Positions 44,496 to 53,513 of a stretch of DNA of 64,000 bases are shown here, in pieces; position 1 is the first letter of the stretch, and the number at the start of each line of letters is the position of its first letter. Where the stretch lies: contig JAMQCR010000003.1 in assembly GCA_023702235.1 (NCBI GenBank), positions 855,913-919,912 on the forward strand, in the 5' to 3' direction. The notes beneath the pieces were generated by a model that saw only the letters and a list, made by a program, of their open reading frames with translations, had not been told where the DNA came from and did not search any database. The position numbers and the translations under genes are program-made. This stretch comes from Neobacillus pocheonensis (GTDB taxonomy: Bacteria; Bacillota; Bacilli; Bacillales; Cytobacillaceae).

Positions 44496-45605
44496 ATGAA
44501 AATAAAAAATCTTCTGTTCTATTTGTTCATGGCCATTATTTCTTTTGGACTTTCTAGCAGCGAAAGCGCTGAAGCACTTTTTACCCAAGAATACTTTAAG
44601 CCTTTGCATAATGTTTCTGCCCAATATGAAGACAAATCAATGATACCTGCCTCGAAAGAAAAGCATATACGTCAGAAGATTAGAGACTATTTGATTTCCA
44701 ACCATGTAAGTGGGAGTATTGCGGTAGTAAAAAATAATAAAAAACTTTTTTCTGAAGGATTCGGGTATTCAGACGTATACAATCGATCGTTAAACCGTCC
44801 ATCGACGACCTATCCGATAGGTTCAATTACGAAAACAATTGTTGCAACGTGTATCCTTCAGCTTCAGGAACGTGGAAAGTTAACCATTCAAGATCCTGTC
44901 TCGAAATATGTCCCAAACCTTACAAATAGGAACAATGTGAAAATCGTCCATTTGCTCAATCACACTTCAGGAATCCAGTCACCGATTTGGCATGTTGAGG
45001 ACAAGTTGCCAAAGGATATTATCAAGAAGGCAGGAAAGAGATCGAGTAAATTCCTCGCAGGTAGCCAATGGGATTATAACGATATTAATTACTTAGTACT
45101 TGGCTATATTGTTGAAAAGGTGACAGGTTCCAATTTACATGAATACATCGAAAAGAATATTTTTAAAAAGGCTTCGATGGTAACTGCTGGATTTATTACC
45201 TCGCAGGATCCTTTTCCCTTTACCTCTAATGGATATATAAAAACTGCAGAACGTTTAATCAATTCTAGTCATTTGAATGCCTATTTACTATTTGGATGTG
45301 GGGATATTTATGCTACCGCATATGATTTGTGCTTGTTTGATGAAGCATTAATGAGTGGGAAACTCATATCAAACCAAAGTTTAAAGGAAATGCTAACACC
45401 AAGTTCAAAATCAAGCTATGGTCTAGGTGTTTACCATTCCGGTGACCGAATTTACAGCAGGGGTGTTGTGGGGGGCTGGGAATCGCTGCATGTGTATTTT
45501 AAAGATAAAACGTCGGTCGTGCTACTGCTGAATGTGCGTGACAGAGAAAGAAATATCAAGAAGGTTGCCACCGATATTTACAGGATCACAACTGAAAAAC
45601 TTTAA
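44496..45605 (+). CDS. Secreted serine hydrolase, beta-lactamase/class C (PBP-like) family
   Basis: 369-residue protein with a signal peptide (MKIKNLLFYLFMAIISFGLS, cleavage near SAEA at about 27). The beta-lactamase fold has the SxxK motif SITK in YPIGSITKTIVATCILQLQE, a Tyr-x-Asn-like YND in SQWDYNDINYLVLGYIVEKV, and a VVGGWESLHV segment in the KTG position. The catalytic Ser is in SITK. Likely an extracytoplasmic D-Ala-D-Ala peptidase or esterase relative rather than a resistance enzyme. Weak ribosome site (GATGAGGG). Single gene. Confidence 0.85.
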   Translation: MKIKNLLFYLFMAIISFGLSSSESAEALFTQEYFKPLHNVSAQYEDKSMIPASKEKHIRQKIRDYLISNHVSGSIAVVKNNKKLFSEGFGYSDVYNRSLNRPSTTYPIGSITKTIVATCILQLQERGKLTIQDPVSKYVPNLTNRNNVKIVHLLNHTSGIQSPIWHVEDKLPKDIIKKAGKRSSKFLAGSQWDYNDINYLVLGYIVEKVTGSNLHEYIEKNIFKKASMVTAGFITSQDPFPFTSNGYIKTAERLINSSHLNAYLLFGCGDIYATAYDLCLFDEALMSGKLISNQSLKEMLTPSSKSSYGLGVYHSGDRIYSRGVVGGWESLHVYFKDKTSVVLLLNVRDRERNIKKVATDIYRITTEKL

Positions 45606-45623
45606 CAAAATCATTTTTAATTT

Positions 45624-45653
45624 TTGGAGGTACCGGCATTTTAGAATTATAAT
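45624..45653 (+). promoter_or_regulatory. Candidate sigma-A promoter of nadE
   Basis: TTGGAG (45624-45629), 18-nt spacer, perfect TATAAT (45648-45653), 56 bp before the start. Confidence 0.5.
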
Positions 45654-45709
45654 GAAGGTTATGGTACATTACATATATTAAACAGGTGTTTAGATGGGAG
45701 GCGTTGAGG

Positions 45710-46534
45710 ATGACATTGCAAAAACAAATCATGAAAGAATTAAATGTAAATCCTGATATTCAACCGAAAGATGAGATACGAAAACGGATTGATTTTTTGA
45801 AAAATTATTTGGTAAAAGCGAAGGCAAAAGGGTTTGCCTTAGGAATTAGCGGCGGCCAGGATTCCACTCTTGCAGGACGTCTTGCCCAGCTGGCGGTTGA
45901 AGAGTTACGCAATGAAGGAAAGGAAGCATCCTTTACTGCTATCCGCCTACCTTACGGGGTTCAACAGGATGAAGAGGATGCGATACGGTCATTAGCTTTT
46001 ATTCAAGCAGACCGTGAGTATATTTTTAATATCAAAGAGGCTGTTGATGATGTTCAAAAAGAGTATGACGCCATTACGAAAGGTGAACCGTTAAGCGATT
46101 TTCAAAAAGGAAATGTAAAAGCAAGGGTTAGAATGATTGCTCAATATGCTGTCGGTGGAATGGAAGGTCAACTCGTCATTGGAACTGATCATGCAGCAGA
46201 GGCAGTTACTGGCTTCTTTACCAAGTATGGTGATGGAGGCGCAGATATCCTTCCGTTAACAGGGCTAACTAAACGTCAGGGAAAAGCATTGCTAAAAGCG
46301 CTTGGTGCAGATGAACGGTTATATTTAAAGATTCCAACAGCTGACTTACTTGATAAAAAACCAGGTCAGGCGGACGAAACAGAATTGGGAATTACGTATG
46401 ATGAGCTGGATGATTATCTTGAAGGAAAATCCGTTGCCAAAGAAATTTCCGAAAAAATTGAACAGCGCTTTTTATTGACTGAACATAAACGAAGACTGCC
46501 AGCATCGATGTTTGATAGCTGGTGGAAGGAATAG
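45710..46534 (+). CDS. nadE: Ammonia-dependent NAD+ synthetase NadE
   Basis: Last step of NAD synthesis: amidation of deamido-NAD with ATP and ammonia. 274 residues. PP-loop SGGQDST at residues 47-53; GTDHAAEAVTGFFTKYGDGG and PLTGLTKRQGKALLKALGAD are diagnostic. No glutaminase domain, so it is the ammonia-dependent form as in B. subtilis. ATG at 45710 has GGGAGG and GAGGATG context; an in-frame ATG at 45686 would add eight unconserved residues. Frame intact. Confidence 0.95.
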   Translation: MTLQKQIMKELNVNPDIQPKDEIRKRIDFLKNYLVKAKAKGFALGISGGQDSTLAGRLAQLAVEELRNEGKEASFTAIRLPYGVQQDEEDAIRSLAFIQADREYIFNIKEAVDDVQKEYDAITKGEPLSDFQKGNVKARVRMIAQYAVGGMEGQLVIGTDHAAEAVTGFFTKYGDGGADILPLTGLTKRQGKALLKALGADERLYLKIPTADLLDKKPGQADETELGITYDELDDYLEGKSVAKEISEKIEQRFLLTEHKRRLPASMFDSWWKE

Positions 46535-46535
46535 T

Positions 46536-46566
46536 AAAAAAGAGGGGGCGCTGCTTCCTCTTTTTT
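46536..46566 (+). terminator. Terminator after nadE
   Basis: AAAAAAGAGG/CCTCTTTTTT 10-bp stem, starting 2 bases after the stop codon. Confidence 0.85.
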
Positions 46567-46616
46567 ACGGTTCGGTATTTTAGTTCTCTACCACTTTAGC
46601 AAGGTGAAATTTTTCA

Positions 46617-46645
46617 TTGACAAAGGTTTTTGCTAGGACTATCCT
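46617..46645 (+). promoter_or_regulatory. Sigma-A promoter of the ArcD-like permease
   Basis: Perfect TTGACA (46617-46622), 17-nt spacer, TATCCT (46640-46645). Downstream the leader carries TAGAAAAACAATCA (46671-46684), also found before the ABC transporter at 48284. Confidence 0.6.
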
Positions 46646-46705
46646 AATACATGTGCTTAAACATTATCTTAGAAAAACAATCATCATATATGGGGGCAAT
46701 ACACC

Positions 46706-48141
46706 ATGGAGAAATCAAATAAATTAGGGCTTTGGGTATTAACGGCACTTGTCGTTGGAAATATGGTTGGTTCAGGAATTTTCATGCTTCCCAGGTCCTT
46801 ATCAGAAGCAGCTAGTCCTGCCGGGGTGATAGCAGCCTGGCTGATGACTGGATTTGGTGTCCTTATGCTGGCACTTGTATTTGGGAATCTGGCGATTCGC
46901 AAGCCAAATTTAACAGGTGGTCCACAGATTTATGCAAAAGAAATATTTAAATCAGGATCGCAGGCTTCGGTGTTATCAGGTTTTATGTCATCTTGGGGTT
47001 ACTGGATTGGAAACCTTGCAGGAAATGTAGCCATTGTAACCACTTTTGCCGGCTATTTATCTACATTTTTCCCGATTTTAACAAGTGATGCAAAATGGTT
47101 TACGATTGGCAATTTTACATTAAAAGTGGGAAATGGGCTAACGTTTATTGTATGTTCCATTCTTCTTTGGGGAACTCATTTCATTATCCTGCGCGGAATG
47201 GAGAGTGCAGGAAAGTTAAATTTCGCTGCAACGGCAGCAAAGGTTATTGGCTTTTTAGTGTTTATCATTGTCGGGCTTTTTGCCTTTCAAAAAAGCAATA
47301 TCCTTCCGTTCATGGCAACAAGATTGGATAGTGCAGGACATGCCATCGGAATCATGAAACAAGTGAACGGTGCAGCCATAAATACATTGTGGCCTTTATC
47401 GGCGTTGAATCAGCTGTTGTTTTTGCCTCTCGTGCTAAAAAGCAATCGGATGTGAAACGTGCAACAATGCTTGGATTATTTATCGCTCTTGGCATTTATA
47501 TCGGGATTAGCACCCTTGTGATGGGGATGTTAGACCAAAAAACACTTATTCATTCAGGAAAACCGTTAATTGATGCGATCCAAACGGTATTAGGACCAAT
47601 TGGAGGCAAATTTCTAGCTGGAATTGGCTTAATCAGCTTAATTGGCTCAACAATTGGCTGGGTGATGTTAAGTGCGGAAGTACCCTATCAAGCAGCGAAA
47701 CAAGGTTTATTCCTTCCTATTTTCCAAAAAGAGAACAAAAAAGGTTTACCATTGTTCTCCCTGCTTGTTACAAATGTTGTCGGGCAATTATTTATCTTTT
47801 CAACTGTATCAAAATCGATTTCCGGCGCCTTTGACTTTGTGGTTTTGATTGCAACTTTAGCTTATTTAGTTCCTTATCTTATTTCATCCGTCTACCAGTT
47901 AAAATTGGTCATCACAGGTGAAACCTATAAAGGCAATAAATCTAGGATTGCTGATGGAATCATCGCCCTTCTTGCTACCATTTATTCCGTATGGGTTATT
48001 ATTGCGGGAACCGCAGATATCAAAACATTTTCTTACGGAATGATATTGCTAGCCAGTGGGCTATTCTTTTATGGACCGATTAAGAAAAACAGTGCAAAGC
48101 AGCAGCAAAAACAAGCGCAAAAAAAGGCTTTATCAGCATAA
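46706..48141 (+). CDS. APC-family amino-acid permease, ArcD/YvsH-like (single frameshift)
   Basis: About 478 residues after correction, with about 12 membrane segments. Family signatures: MVGSGIFMLPRSLSEAASPA, LTGGPQIYAKEIF, AFIGVESAVVFASRAKKQSD and STIGWVMLSAEVPYQAAKQG. It is closest in memory to basic amino-acid permeases and arginine/ornithine or lysine exchangers. One G is missing near 47390 (INTLWAFIGVE expected). The Lys/Gln-rich C-terminus is cytosolic. It has its own promoter and is followed by a terminator. The substrate could be lysine or arginine, which would fit the lysine-degradation genes at 55-64 kb, but this is inference. Confidence 0.82.
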
Positions 48142-48148
48142 AGTTTTT

Positions 48149-48180
48149 AACCTATCAGGATTTCCTTGGTAGGTTTTTTA
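48149..48180 (+). terminator. Terminator after the ArcD-like permease
   Basis: AACCTA ... TAGGTT hairpin with inner AGGA/TCCT pairing, followed by TTTTTT. Confidence 0.7.
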
Positions 48181-48243
48181 TTAATTTATAACATGAATTT
48201 TTCACCATTGGGAAAAATAATGATGCTTCCAGTAAATTACCTT

Positions 48244-48272
48244 TGACAGAAACGAAGAGATGGACTATGATA
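48244..48272 (+). promoter_or_regulatory. Sigma-A promoter of the tcy-like operon
   Basis: Perfect TTGACA (48244-48249), 17-nt spacer, TATGAT (48267-48272). The leader shares TAGAAAAACAATCA (48284-48297) with the permease gene upstream. Confidence 0.75.
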
Positions 48273-48314
48273 ATTAAATCCTAGAAAAACAATCAGAATT
48301 AGGGGGATTCAGTA

Positions 48315-49148
48315 ATGAAAAAGCTAACAGCGATATTTGTACTTTTACTCAGTTTTATGGTAATTCTTTCTGCATGTGGCACTAGTAGTAATAATGCCAC
48401 AAAGAAAACAGATAATAATCAGTCAGCTACTAAAACTACCAGCGATGATTTATTAAAACAAGTTAAAGCAAATGGAAAGTTATTAATTGGTACAGAAGGT
48501 ACATATGCTCCATTCACGTTCCATGACAAAAATGGAAAATTAACTGGTTTTGACGTTGAGCTTGCAACCGAAGTCGCTAAGCGTATCGGTGTTACACCAG
48601 AATTTAAGGAAACTCAGTGGGATGCCATGTTTGCAGGATTAGATGCCAAGCGTTTTGACATGATTGCCAATGAAGTGGGAATTCGTCCAGATCGTCAAGT
48701 GAAATACGATTTCTCCAGCCCATATATAACGTCTGCTGCCGTTCTTATAGCAAGCTCGGATAACAATAAAGTGAAAAAATTCGAAGATATGAAGGGATTA
48801 AATTCTGCACAATCTTTGACAAGCAACTATGCGGATATTGCCAAAAAATATGGTGCTAAGATTGTCAGTGTCGAAGGCTTCGACCAAGCAATCCAGCTTT
48901 TAACTTCAAAACGCGTCGATGTAACAGTCAATGATAAGCTTTCATTTTTAGATTTCAAAAAACAAAAGCCAGATGCGCCTGTTAAAATTGTTGCCACTTC
49001 AAGTGATGCTTCTCAAAGCGGCTTTATGTTTAGAAAGAGCAGTAACACTCTTGAAGATGCTGTAAACAAAGCCTTAAAAGCTATCATCGATGACGGCACG
49101 TATAAAAAAATCTCAGAGAAATGGTTTGGTGAAGATGTACTTAAATAG
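48315..49148 (+). CDS. tcyA: Amino-acid ABC transporter substrate-binding lipoprotein (TcyA-like)
   Basis: 277-residue periplasmic-binding-protein-type lipoprotein. Lipobox LSAC with acylated Cys21 follows a signal sequence; a Ser/Asn/Thr-rich linker precedes the SBP_bac_3 domain (LIGTEGTYAPFTFHDKNGKL, TGFDVELATEVAKRIGV, NEVGIRPDRQVKYDFSSPYI). These features are typical of cystine/polar amino-acid binders. GGGGGA precedes the ATG. It forms an operon with the permease and ATPase that follow; the permease gene starts 14 nt inside its 3' end. Cystine is the best guess for the ligand. Confidence 0.88.
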   Translation: MKKLTAIFVLLLSFMVILSACGTSSNNATKKTDNNQSATKTTSDDLLKQVKANGKLLIGTEGTYAPFTFHDKNGKLTGFDVELATEVAKRIGVTPEFKETQWDAMFAGLDAKRFDMIANEVGIRPDRQVKYDFSSPYITSAAVLIASSDNNKVKKFEDMKGLNSAQSLTSNYADIAKKYGAKIVSVEGFDQAIQLLTSKRVDVTVNDKLSFLDFKKQKPDAPVKIVATSSDASQSGFMFRKSSNTLEDAVNKALKAIIDDGTYKKISEKWFGEDVLK

Positions 49149-49833
49149 TATTTTTGCTGACCCAGAAAGAACAGCAAGGTTAATTGATATAGCCCAAAGT
49201 TCCCTTCAGCCGCTACTGAAGGGAGCTATTTTTTATACGATTCCCTTAACACTAATTACCTTTGTATGTGGTTTGATTCTGGCGGTTTTAACGGCTTTGG
49301 CCCGTATTTCGCATGTGAAATTTCTCCAAATAATTGCGCGAATCTATGTTTCAGCGATTAGGGGAACGCCTTTGTTGGTCCAGCTATTTATCATTTTTTA
49401 TGGTCTACCCACTGTTGGGATTACCATCGATTCGTATATCGCTGCTATTATTGGCTTTTCTCTTAGTGTCGGAGCATATGCTTCTGAAATTATCAGAGCG
49501 GCAATTTTATCAACACCAAAAGGGCAGTGGGAAGCAGGTTATTCAATTGGAATGTCCTATTCTCAAGTATTAAGAAGAATTATCCTGCCGCAAGCAGCAA
49601 GGGTTTCGATCCCTCCTTTATCCAATTCGTTTATCAGTCTCGTAAAAGACACGTCTTTGGCTTCACTCGTGCTTGTAACGGAGATGTTTCGTATAGCTCA
49701 AGAAATTGCTTCAACCAATTATGAGTATTTATTGGTATATACAGAAGCAGGACTTATTTATTGGGTCATTTGCTTTTTCCTTTCCGTCCTTCAACAATTC
49801 ATGGAAAAGAGACTGGACCGCTACGCGTCTTAA
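49135..49833 (+). CDS. tcyB: Amino-acid ABC transporter permease (TcyB-like)
   Basis: 232-residue HisM-type permease with five membrane segments. It begins with the N-terminal MYLNSIFADPERTARLIDIA; the ATPase-contact EAA loop is GQWEAGYSIGMSYSQVLRRI; AIRGTPLLVQLFIIFYGLP is family-typical. The ATG at 49135 overlaps the binding-protein gene. The C-terminus is short and charged (MEKRLDRYAS). Frame intact. Forms the membrane channel with the ATPase encoded next. Confidence 0.88.
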   Translation: MYLNSIFADPERTARLIDIAQSSLQPLLKGAIFYTIPLTLITFVCGLILAVLTALARISHVKFLQIIARIYVSAIRGTPLLVQLFIIFYGLPTVGITIDSYIAAIIGFSLSVGAYASEIIRAAILSTPKGQWEAGYSIGMSYSQVLRRIILPQAARVSIPPLSNSFISLVKDTSLASLVLVTEMFRIAQEIASTNYEYLLVYTEAGLIYWVICFFLSVLQQFMEKRLDRYAS

Positions 49834-49855
49834 ATAAGGAAAAAGGGAGATTACA

Positions 49856-50590
49856 ATGATTTCAATTAAAGGACTATATAAGCAGTTTGGTGATTTAGAA
49901 GTTCTAAAAGGAATTAATTTAGAGGTTAAAAAAGGGAAGGTCGTTGTTGTCATCGGGCCATCTGGATCGGGTAAGACAACGATGCTTCGCTGTTTAAATG
50001 TATTGGAAACACCAACAAAGGGTTTTATCTCCATTGAGGGTCAAGAGCTAGATTTCTCCCGTCCCGTTGCAAAGAAAAATATCGCAACATTCCGCCGGTT
50101 GACGGGGATGGTTTTTCAGAACTACAATTTATTCCCTCATAAAACAGCCCTTGAAAATGTCATGGAGGGTCCGGTCATAGTTAAAAATGAAGCGAGAGAT
50201 ACGGCTCGGAAAAAAGCTATCGCGCTTTTAGAAAAGGTAGGGCTTGGTGAAAAGCAAGATTATTATCCTGCTCAGCTTTCTGGCGGTCAGCAGCAGCGTG
50301 TTGGTATTGCAAGGGCGCTCGCAATGGAGCCGGAAGTGATGCTGTTTGACGAACCGACATCCGCACTCGATCCTGAGCTTGTGGGTGAAGTCTTGAAAGT
50401 AATGAAGGACCTTGCCCAAGAAGGGATGACGATGATTGTTGTCACCCATGAAATGCGCTTCGCTCGGGAGGCGGCTGATGAAGTCATCTTTATGGACCAG
50501 GGCGTAGTCGTGGAGAGGAATAAGCCAGAGGAAATTTTCAATAACCCGAAAGAAGAACGGACAAAGAAGTTCTTAAATATGATTCAGTAA
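49856..50590 (+). CDS. tcyC: Amino-acid ABC transporter ATP-binding protein (TcyC-like)
   Basis: 244-residue polar amino-acid uptake ATPase: Walker A GPSGSGKTT (34-42), Q-loop GMVFQNYNLFPHKTALENV, signature LSGGQQQRVGIARALAMEP, Walker B VMLFDEPTSALDPE, H-loop VVTHEMRFAREAAD. AAGGGAG precedes the ATG, 22 nt after the permease stop. Frame intact; ends the three-gene operon. Confidence 0.92.
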   Translation: MISIKGLYKQFGDLEVLKGINLEVKKGKVVVVIGPSGSGKTTMLRCLNVLETPTKGFISIEGQELDFSRPVAKKNIATFRRLTGMVFQNYNLFPHKTALENVMEGPVIVKNEARDTARKKAIALLEKVGLGEKQDYYPAQLSGGQQQRVGIARALAMEPEVMLFDEPTSALDPELVGEVLKVMKDLAQEGMTMIVVTHEMRFAREAADEVIFMDQGVVVERNKPEEIFNNPKEERTKKFLNMIQ

Positions 50591-50623
50591 AGTGTTATGG
50601 TCTGGAACCATGACACTTTTTTT
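50590..50623 (+). terminator. Terminator of the tcy-like operon
   Basis: AAGTGTTATGGT/ACCATGACACTT hairpin with one mismatch followed by T7. Confidence 0.85.
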
Positions 50624-50681
50624 GTTTATGGATCTTTCCTTTATCTCATACGGTGCGCTTGCGCTTTTTCTTATTAAAAAG

Positions 50682-50707
50682 TGAATCTTTTCCATCCTAA
50701 ATCCGTA
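50682..50707 (+). promoter_or_regulatory. Sigma-W-type promoter of yuaF-floT
   Basis: TGAATC (50682-50687), 16-nt spacer, CGTA (50704-50707). The sigma-W consensus is TGAAAC-N16/17-CGTA, so there is one mismatch. yuaFGI is a known sigma-W operon in B. subtilis. Confidence 0.65.
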
Positions 50708-50816
50708 TTACCATCGTATACATAAGAAGGGACGGATGCCGAAAAGTTAAGGATAAAAATGAGGTTTACAAAAGGTTTTCTAATTTTACTAATTGAAAAA
50801 TAGGGACTGATTTCAA

Positions 50817-51362
50817 ATGGAGCCTTTCAGCATTCCTTTAGAAACCATTTATTTGTACGGCTTAATCATTTCCGGTGTATTGACGGTTTTGTTTGTTTTG
50901 TTTGCCGATGTCTTTCATTTTCAGGGAGCTGGGGACGGAGGACTTCATTTTCTTAATCCTATCCTGCTCTTTGCCTTTGTGACGATCCTTTCAGCCACGG
51001 GATATCTGTTGGAGAGACTATCTTCACTTCATTATTTAGTAATCATGGGAATCGCGGCGGCAACGGCCTTTATTATTGTGTCATTATTAAATATTTTTGT
51101 TCTCATACCGTTATCTTCAGCTGAAGAGTCTCTTGTTTATAAAGAAACGGATTTAAAAGGGCGGGTTGGTACCGTCATAACAGCTATTCCTGCAGATGGC
51201 TATGGGGAAGTCCTGATTGACAGCATCAGTGGCAGAATTGCCAAACCAGCAACAAGCTTTGATCACATGCTTATTGAAAATGGGGCGAGTGTGCTTGTTG
51301 TCGATAGTAAAAATGGAGTACTTCAAGTGTCAGTCTATAATGAATTTGAGAGCTTTATTTAG
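50817..51362 (+). CDS. yuaF: NfeD-family membrane protein YuaF
   Basis: 181-residue membrane protein with helices at about 10-35, 45-65 and 68-100, followed by a soluble OB-fold NfeD domain (ETDLKGRVGTVITAIPADGY, VLIDSISGRIAKPAT). In B. subtilis YuaF works with flotillin FloT in membrane microdomain organisation. It precedes floT by 13 nt and shares the sigma-W-type promoter upstream. Ribosome site weak (TAGGGACTG region). Frame intact. Confidence 0.9.
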   Translation: MEPFSIPLETIYLYGLIISGVLTVLFVLFADVFHFQGAGDGGLHFLNPILLFAFVTILSATGYLLERLSSLHYLVIMGIAAATAFIIVSLLNIFVLIPLSSAEESLVYKETDLKGRVGTVITAIPADGYGEVLIDSISGRIAKPATSFDHMLIENGASVLVVDSKNGVLQVSVYNEFESFI

Positions 51363-51375
51363 GGAGGGTTAGCAA

Positions 51376-52893
51376 ATGGATTTTAACATTGTTTGGATTA
51401 TTATTGGGATTGTTGTGTTAATTTTGATTGCCCTAATCGGGGTTTTTATCACGAAGTATAAAACAGCAGGACCTGATGAAGCACTTATTGTAACCGGAAG
51501 CTTTTTAGGCAGCGGGAATGTCCATGTCGATGAAGTAGGTAATAGAATAAAAATCATCCGTGGGGGCGGAAGCTTTATTTTGCCAGTTTTTCAACAAGCG
51601 AAACCGCTTAGTTTGCTTTCGAGTAAGCTGGAAGTGACAACCCCCGAGGTCTACACCGAACAAGGTGTTCCGGTTATGGCTGATGGTGTTGCCATAATAA
51701 AAATTGGCGGTTCAATTAGTGAAATTGCGACGGCAGCGGAACAGTACCTCGGAAAGCCAAAGATAGATCGAGAAAATGAAGCAAGGGAAGTCCTTGAAGG
51801 CCATTTGCGCTCGATTCTTGGATCCATGACGGTAGAAGAAATTTATAAAAATCGCGACAAATTTTCACAAGAGGTCCAGAGAGTAGCTTCACAGGATCTT
51901 GCTAAAATGGGGTTAGTCATTGTTTCTTTTACGATAAAAGATGTTCGAGATAAGAACGGCTATCTTAAGTCACTTGGTAAACCTCGTATTGCTCAAGTTA
52001 GGAGAGATGCGGATATTGCGACGGCTGAAGCGGAGAAAGAAACGCGGATTAAAAAAGCAGAAGCAGCAAAAGAAGCGAAGCGTAATGAATTAGAGCGGGC
52101 AACGGAAATCGCCGAAGCAGAGAAAATCAATCAGTTGAAAATTGCGGAATTCCGCCGTGAACAGGATATCGCAAAAGCGCGTGCCGACCAAGCCTATGAT
52201 CTTGAAAGTGCAAGGGCAAAACAGGATGTAACTGAGCAGGAAATGCAAATCAAGATTATCGAAAGACAAAAACAAATCGAACTTGAGGAAAAAGAAATTC
52301 TCCGTCGTGAACGTCAATACGATTCTGAAGTGAAGAAAAAGGCAGATGCGGACCGTTATGCGGTTGAACAGGCAGCTGCTGCAGATAAGGCAAAACAATT
52401 CGCCGAGGCAGAAGCCAATAAATATCGCGTCGAAGCAATGGCAAAAGCAGAAGCCGAACGAATTCGTCTTGATGGTACGGCAAAAGCGGAAGCACAAAAG
52501 GCTCAAGGGCAATCTGAGGCCGAAATCATTCGCTTAAAAGGTTTAGCGGAAGCCGAAGCAAAGGAAAAAATCGCCGAAGCCTTCGAACAGTTCGGTCAAG
52601 CCGCCATCCTCGATATGGTAATCAAAATGCTGCCAGAATATGCCAAGCAAGTGGCAAGTCCGTTGTCCAATATTGATAAAATTACCGTTGTGGATACAGG
52701 CGGTTCTGGGGAAAATGGCGGCGCCAATAAAATCACCAGCTATGCGACAAACTTAATGGCAAGCCTCCAAGAGTCATTAAAAGCCTCCAGCGGGATTGAT
52801 GTGAAGGAACTGATTGAAAACTATTCAGGAAAATCTAATGTGAGACAGAGCATTGAAGAACTGACAGACGAGGTCAAAAAGAAAGAAGCATAA
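51376..52893 (+). CDS. floT: Flotillin FloT (YuaG)
   Basis: 505-residue flotillin scaffolding membrane microdomains. An N-terminal membrane hairpin (IVWIIIGIVVLILIALIGVF) is followed by an SPFH/PHB domain (VPVMADGVAIIKIGGSISEI, HLRSILGSMTVEEIYKNRDK). A long Ala/Glu/Lys-rich coiled coil with EA repeats spans about residues 215-400 (TAEAEKETRIKKAEAAKEAK), and an oligomerisation region closes the C-terminus. AGGGAGG precedes the ATG. Frame intact; terminator follows immediately. Confidence 0.95.
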   Translation: MDFNIVWIIIGIVVLILIALIGVFITKYKTAGPDEALIVTGSFLGSGNVHVDEVGNRIKIIRGGGSFILPVFQQAKPLSLLSSKLEVTTPEVYTEQGVPVMADGVAIIKIGGSISEIATAAEQYLGKPKIDRENEAREVLEGHLRSILGSMTVEEIYKNRDKFSQEVQRVASQDLAKMGLVIVSFTIKDVRDKNGYLKSLGKPRIAQVRRDADIATAEAEKETRIKKAEAAKEAKRNELERATEIAEAEKINQLKIAEFRREQDIAKARADQAYDLESARAKQDVTEQEMQIKIIERQKQIELEEKEILRRERQYDSEVKKKADADRYAVEQAAAADKAKQFAEAEANKYRVEAMAKAEAERIRLDGTAKAEAQKAQGQSEAEIIRLKGLAEAEAKEKIAEAFEQFGQAAILDMVIKMLPEYAKQVASPLSNIDKITVVDTGGSGENGGANKITSYATNLMASLQESLKASSGIDVKELIENYSGKSNVRQSIEELTDEVKKKEA

Positions 52894-52896
52894 ATG

Positions 52897-52940
52897 AAAA
52901 AATCCTTATCAACTAAAAAAGTTGATAAGGATTTTTTTTA
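52897..52940 (+). terminator. Terminator after floT
   Basis: AAATCCTTATCAAC/GTTGATAAGGATTT 14-bp perfect core stem, A-run before and T-run after; usable in both directions. Confidence 0.9.
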
Positions 52941-53068
52941 TTAGGACAATCACTTAACTATAAAGAAACTTATTGGCAGACCTTGGCTAATTAAAACATC
53001 TTAGGCTGCCGCTGTTATGTATAAACCCGTTTACCGTTAATTGATCAAAACAGATGGATACGTGAGAC

Positions 53069-53425
53069 TCAGCTTTCTAGGTCATAAGCGGTGGGATGGA
53101 GTGGCTGGTATATCGCTAAATCAGCTCCGCTTGGAAGCTGGATGGATGCGTGCTTACCCCAACTCTGGTGGTTGATTGGCTCCGAGATCGTGACACCCTT
53201 AGCGGTCAGTTCTGTGAGTGTCTTCTCTAAATCGTCGCACATCAAGTAAAACTCGTGTTTCCCATAAACATCTGTAGGATGCACAGCGATCTCTGCAGGA
53301 GGCAGTTTGAAGATAAGCCAGCCACCACCGGCGTCAACCCCTGCTAATCCGAGTATGTCGCGGATGAAAGCCCGGTCTGCCTTGGCGTTGGTACTGTAAA
53401 GAATAATGTGTGCTGCATTGATCAT
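53069..53425 (-). CDS. VOC-superfamily (glyoxalase/bleomycin-resistance-like) protein
   Basis: 118-residue single-domain vicinal-oxygen-chelate protein. Beta-alpha-beta modules: AHIILYSTNAKADRAFIRDI, LIFKLPPAEIAVHP, and HEFYLMCDDLEKTLTELTAK. The C-terminal ASIQLPSGADLAIYQPLHP carries the usual metal-site Glu position weakly. Could be a lyase, dioxygenase relative or drug-binding protein; substrate unknown. Codon use seems more GC-rich than in the neighbouring gene. Ribosome site GGAGAGTG on the minus strand. Confidence 0.82.
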   Translation of the reverse strand: MINAAHIILYSTNAKADRAFIRDILGLAGVDAGGGWLIFKLPPAEIAVHPTDVYGKHEFYLMCDDLEKTLTELTAKGVTISEPINHQSWGKHASIQLPSGADLAIYQPLHPTAYDLES

Positions 53426-53513
53426 GTTTCCTTTTCACTCTCCTGTTCATCGACTGTTTCGTTTTGTCGTTACATTGCTTTTCTTAAGGATTTAGAATAA
53501 GTTAAGTTTTTTC

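Noticed and set aside
46546..46705. Lysine riboswitch (L-box) before the ArcD-like permease
   Set aside because: Only about 140 bases are available after the nadE terminator, shorter than a lysine riboswitch, and the conserved core sequences are absent.
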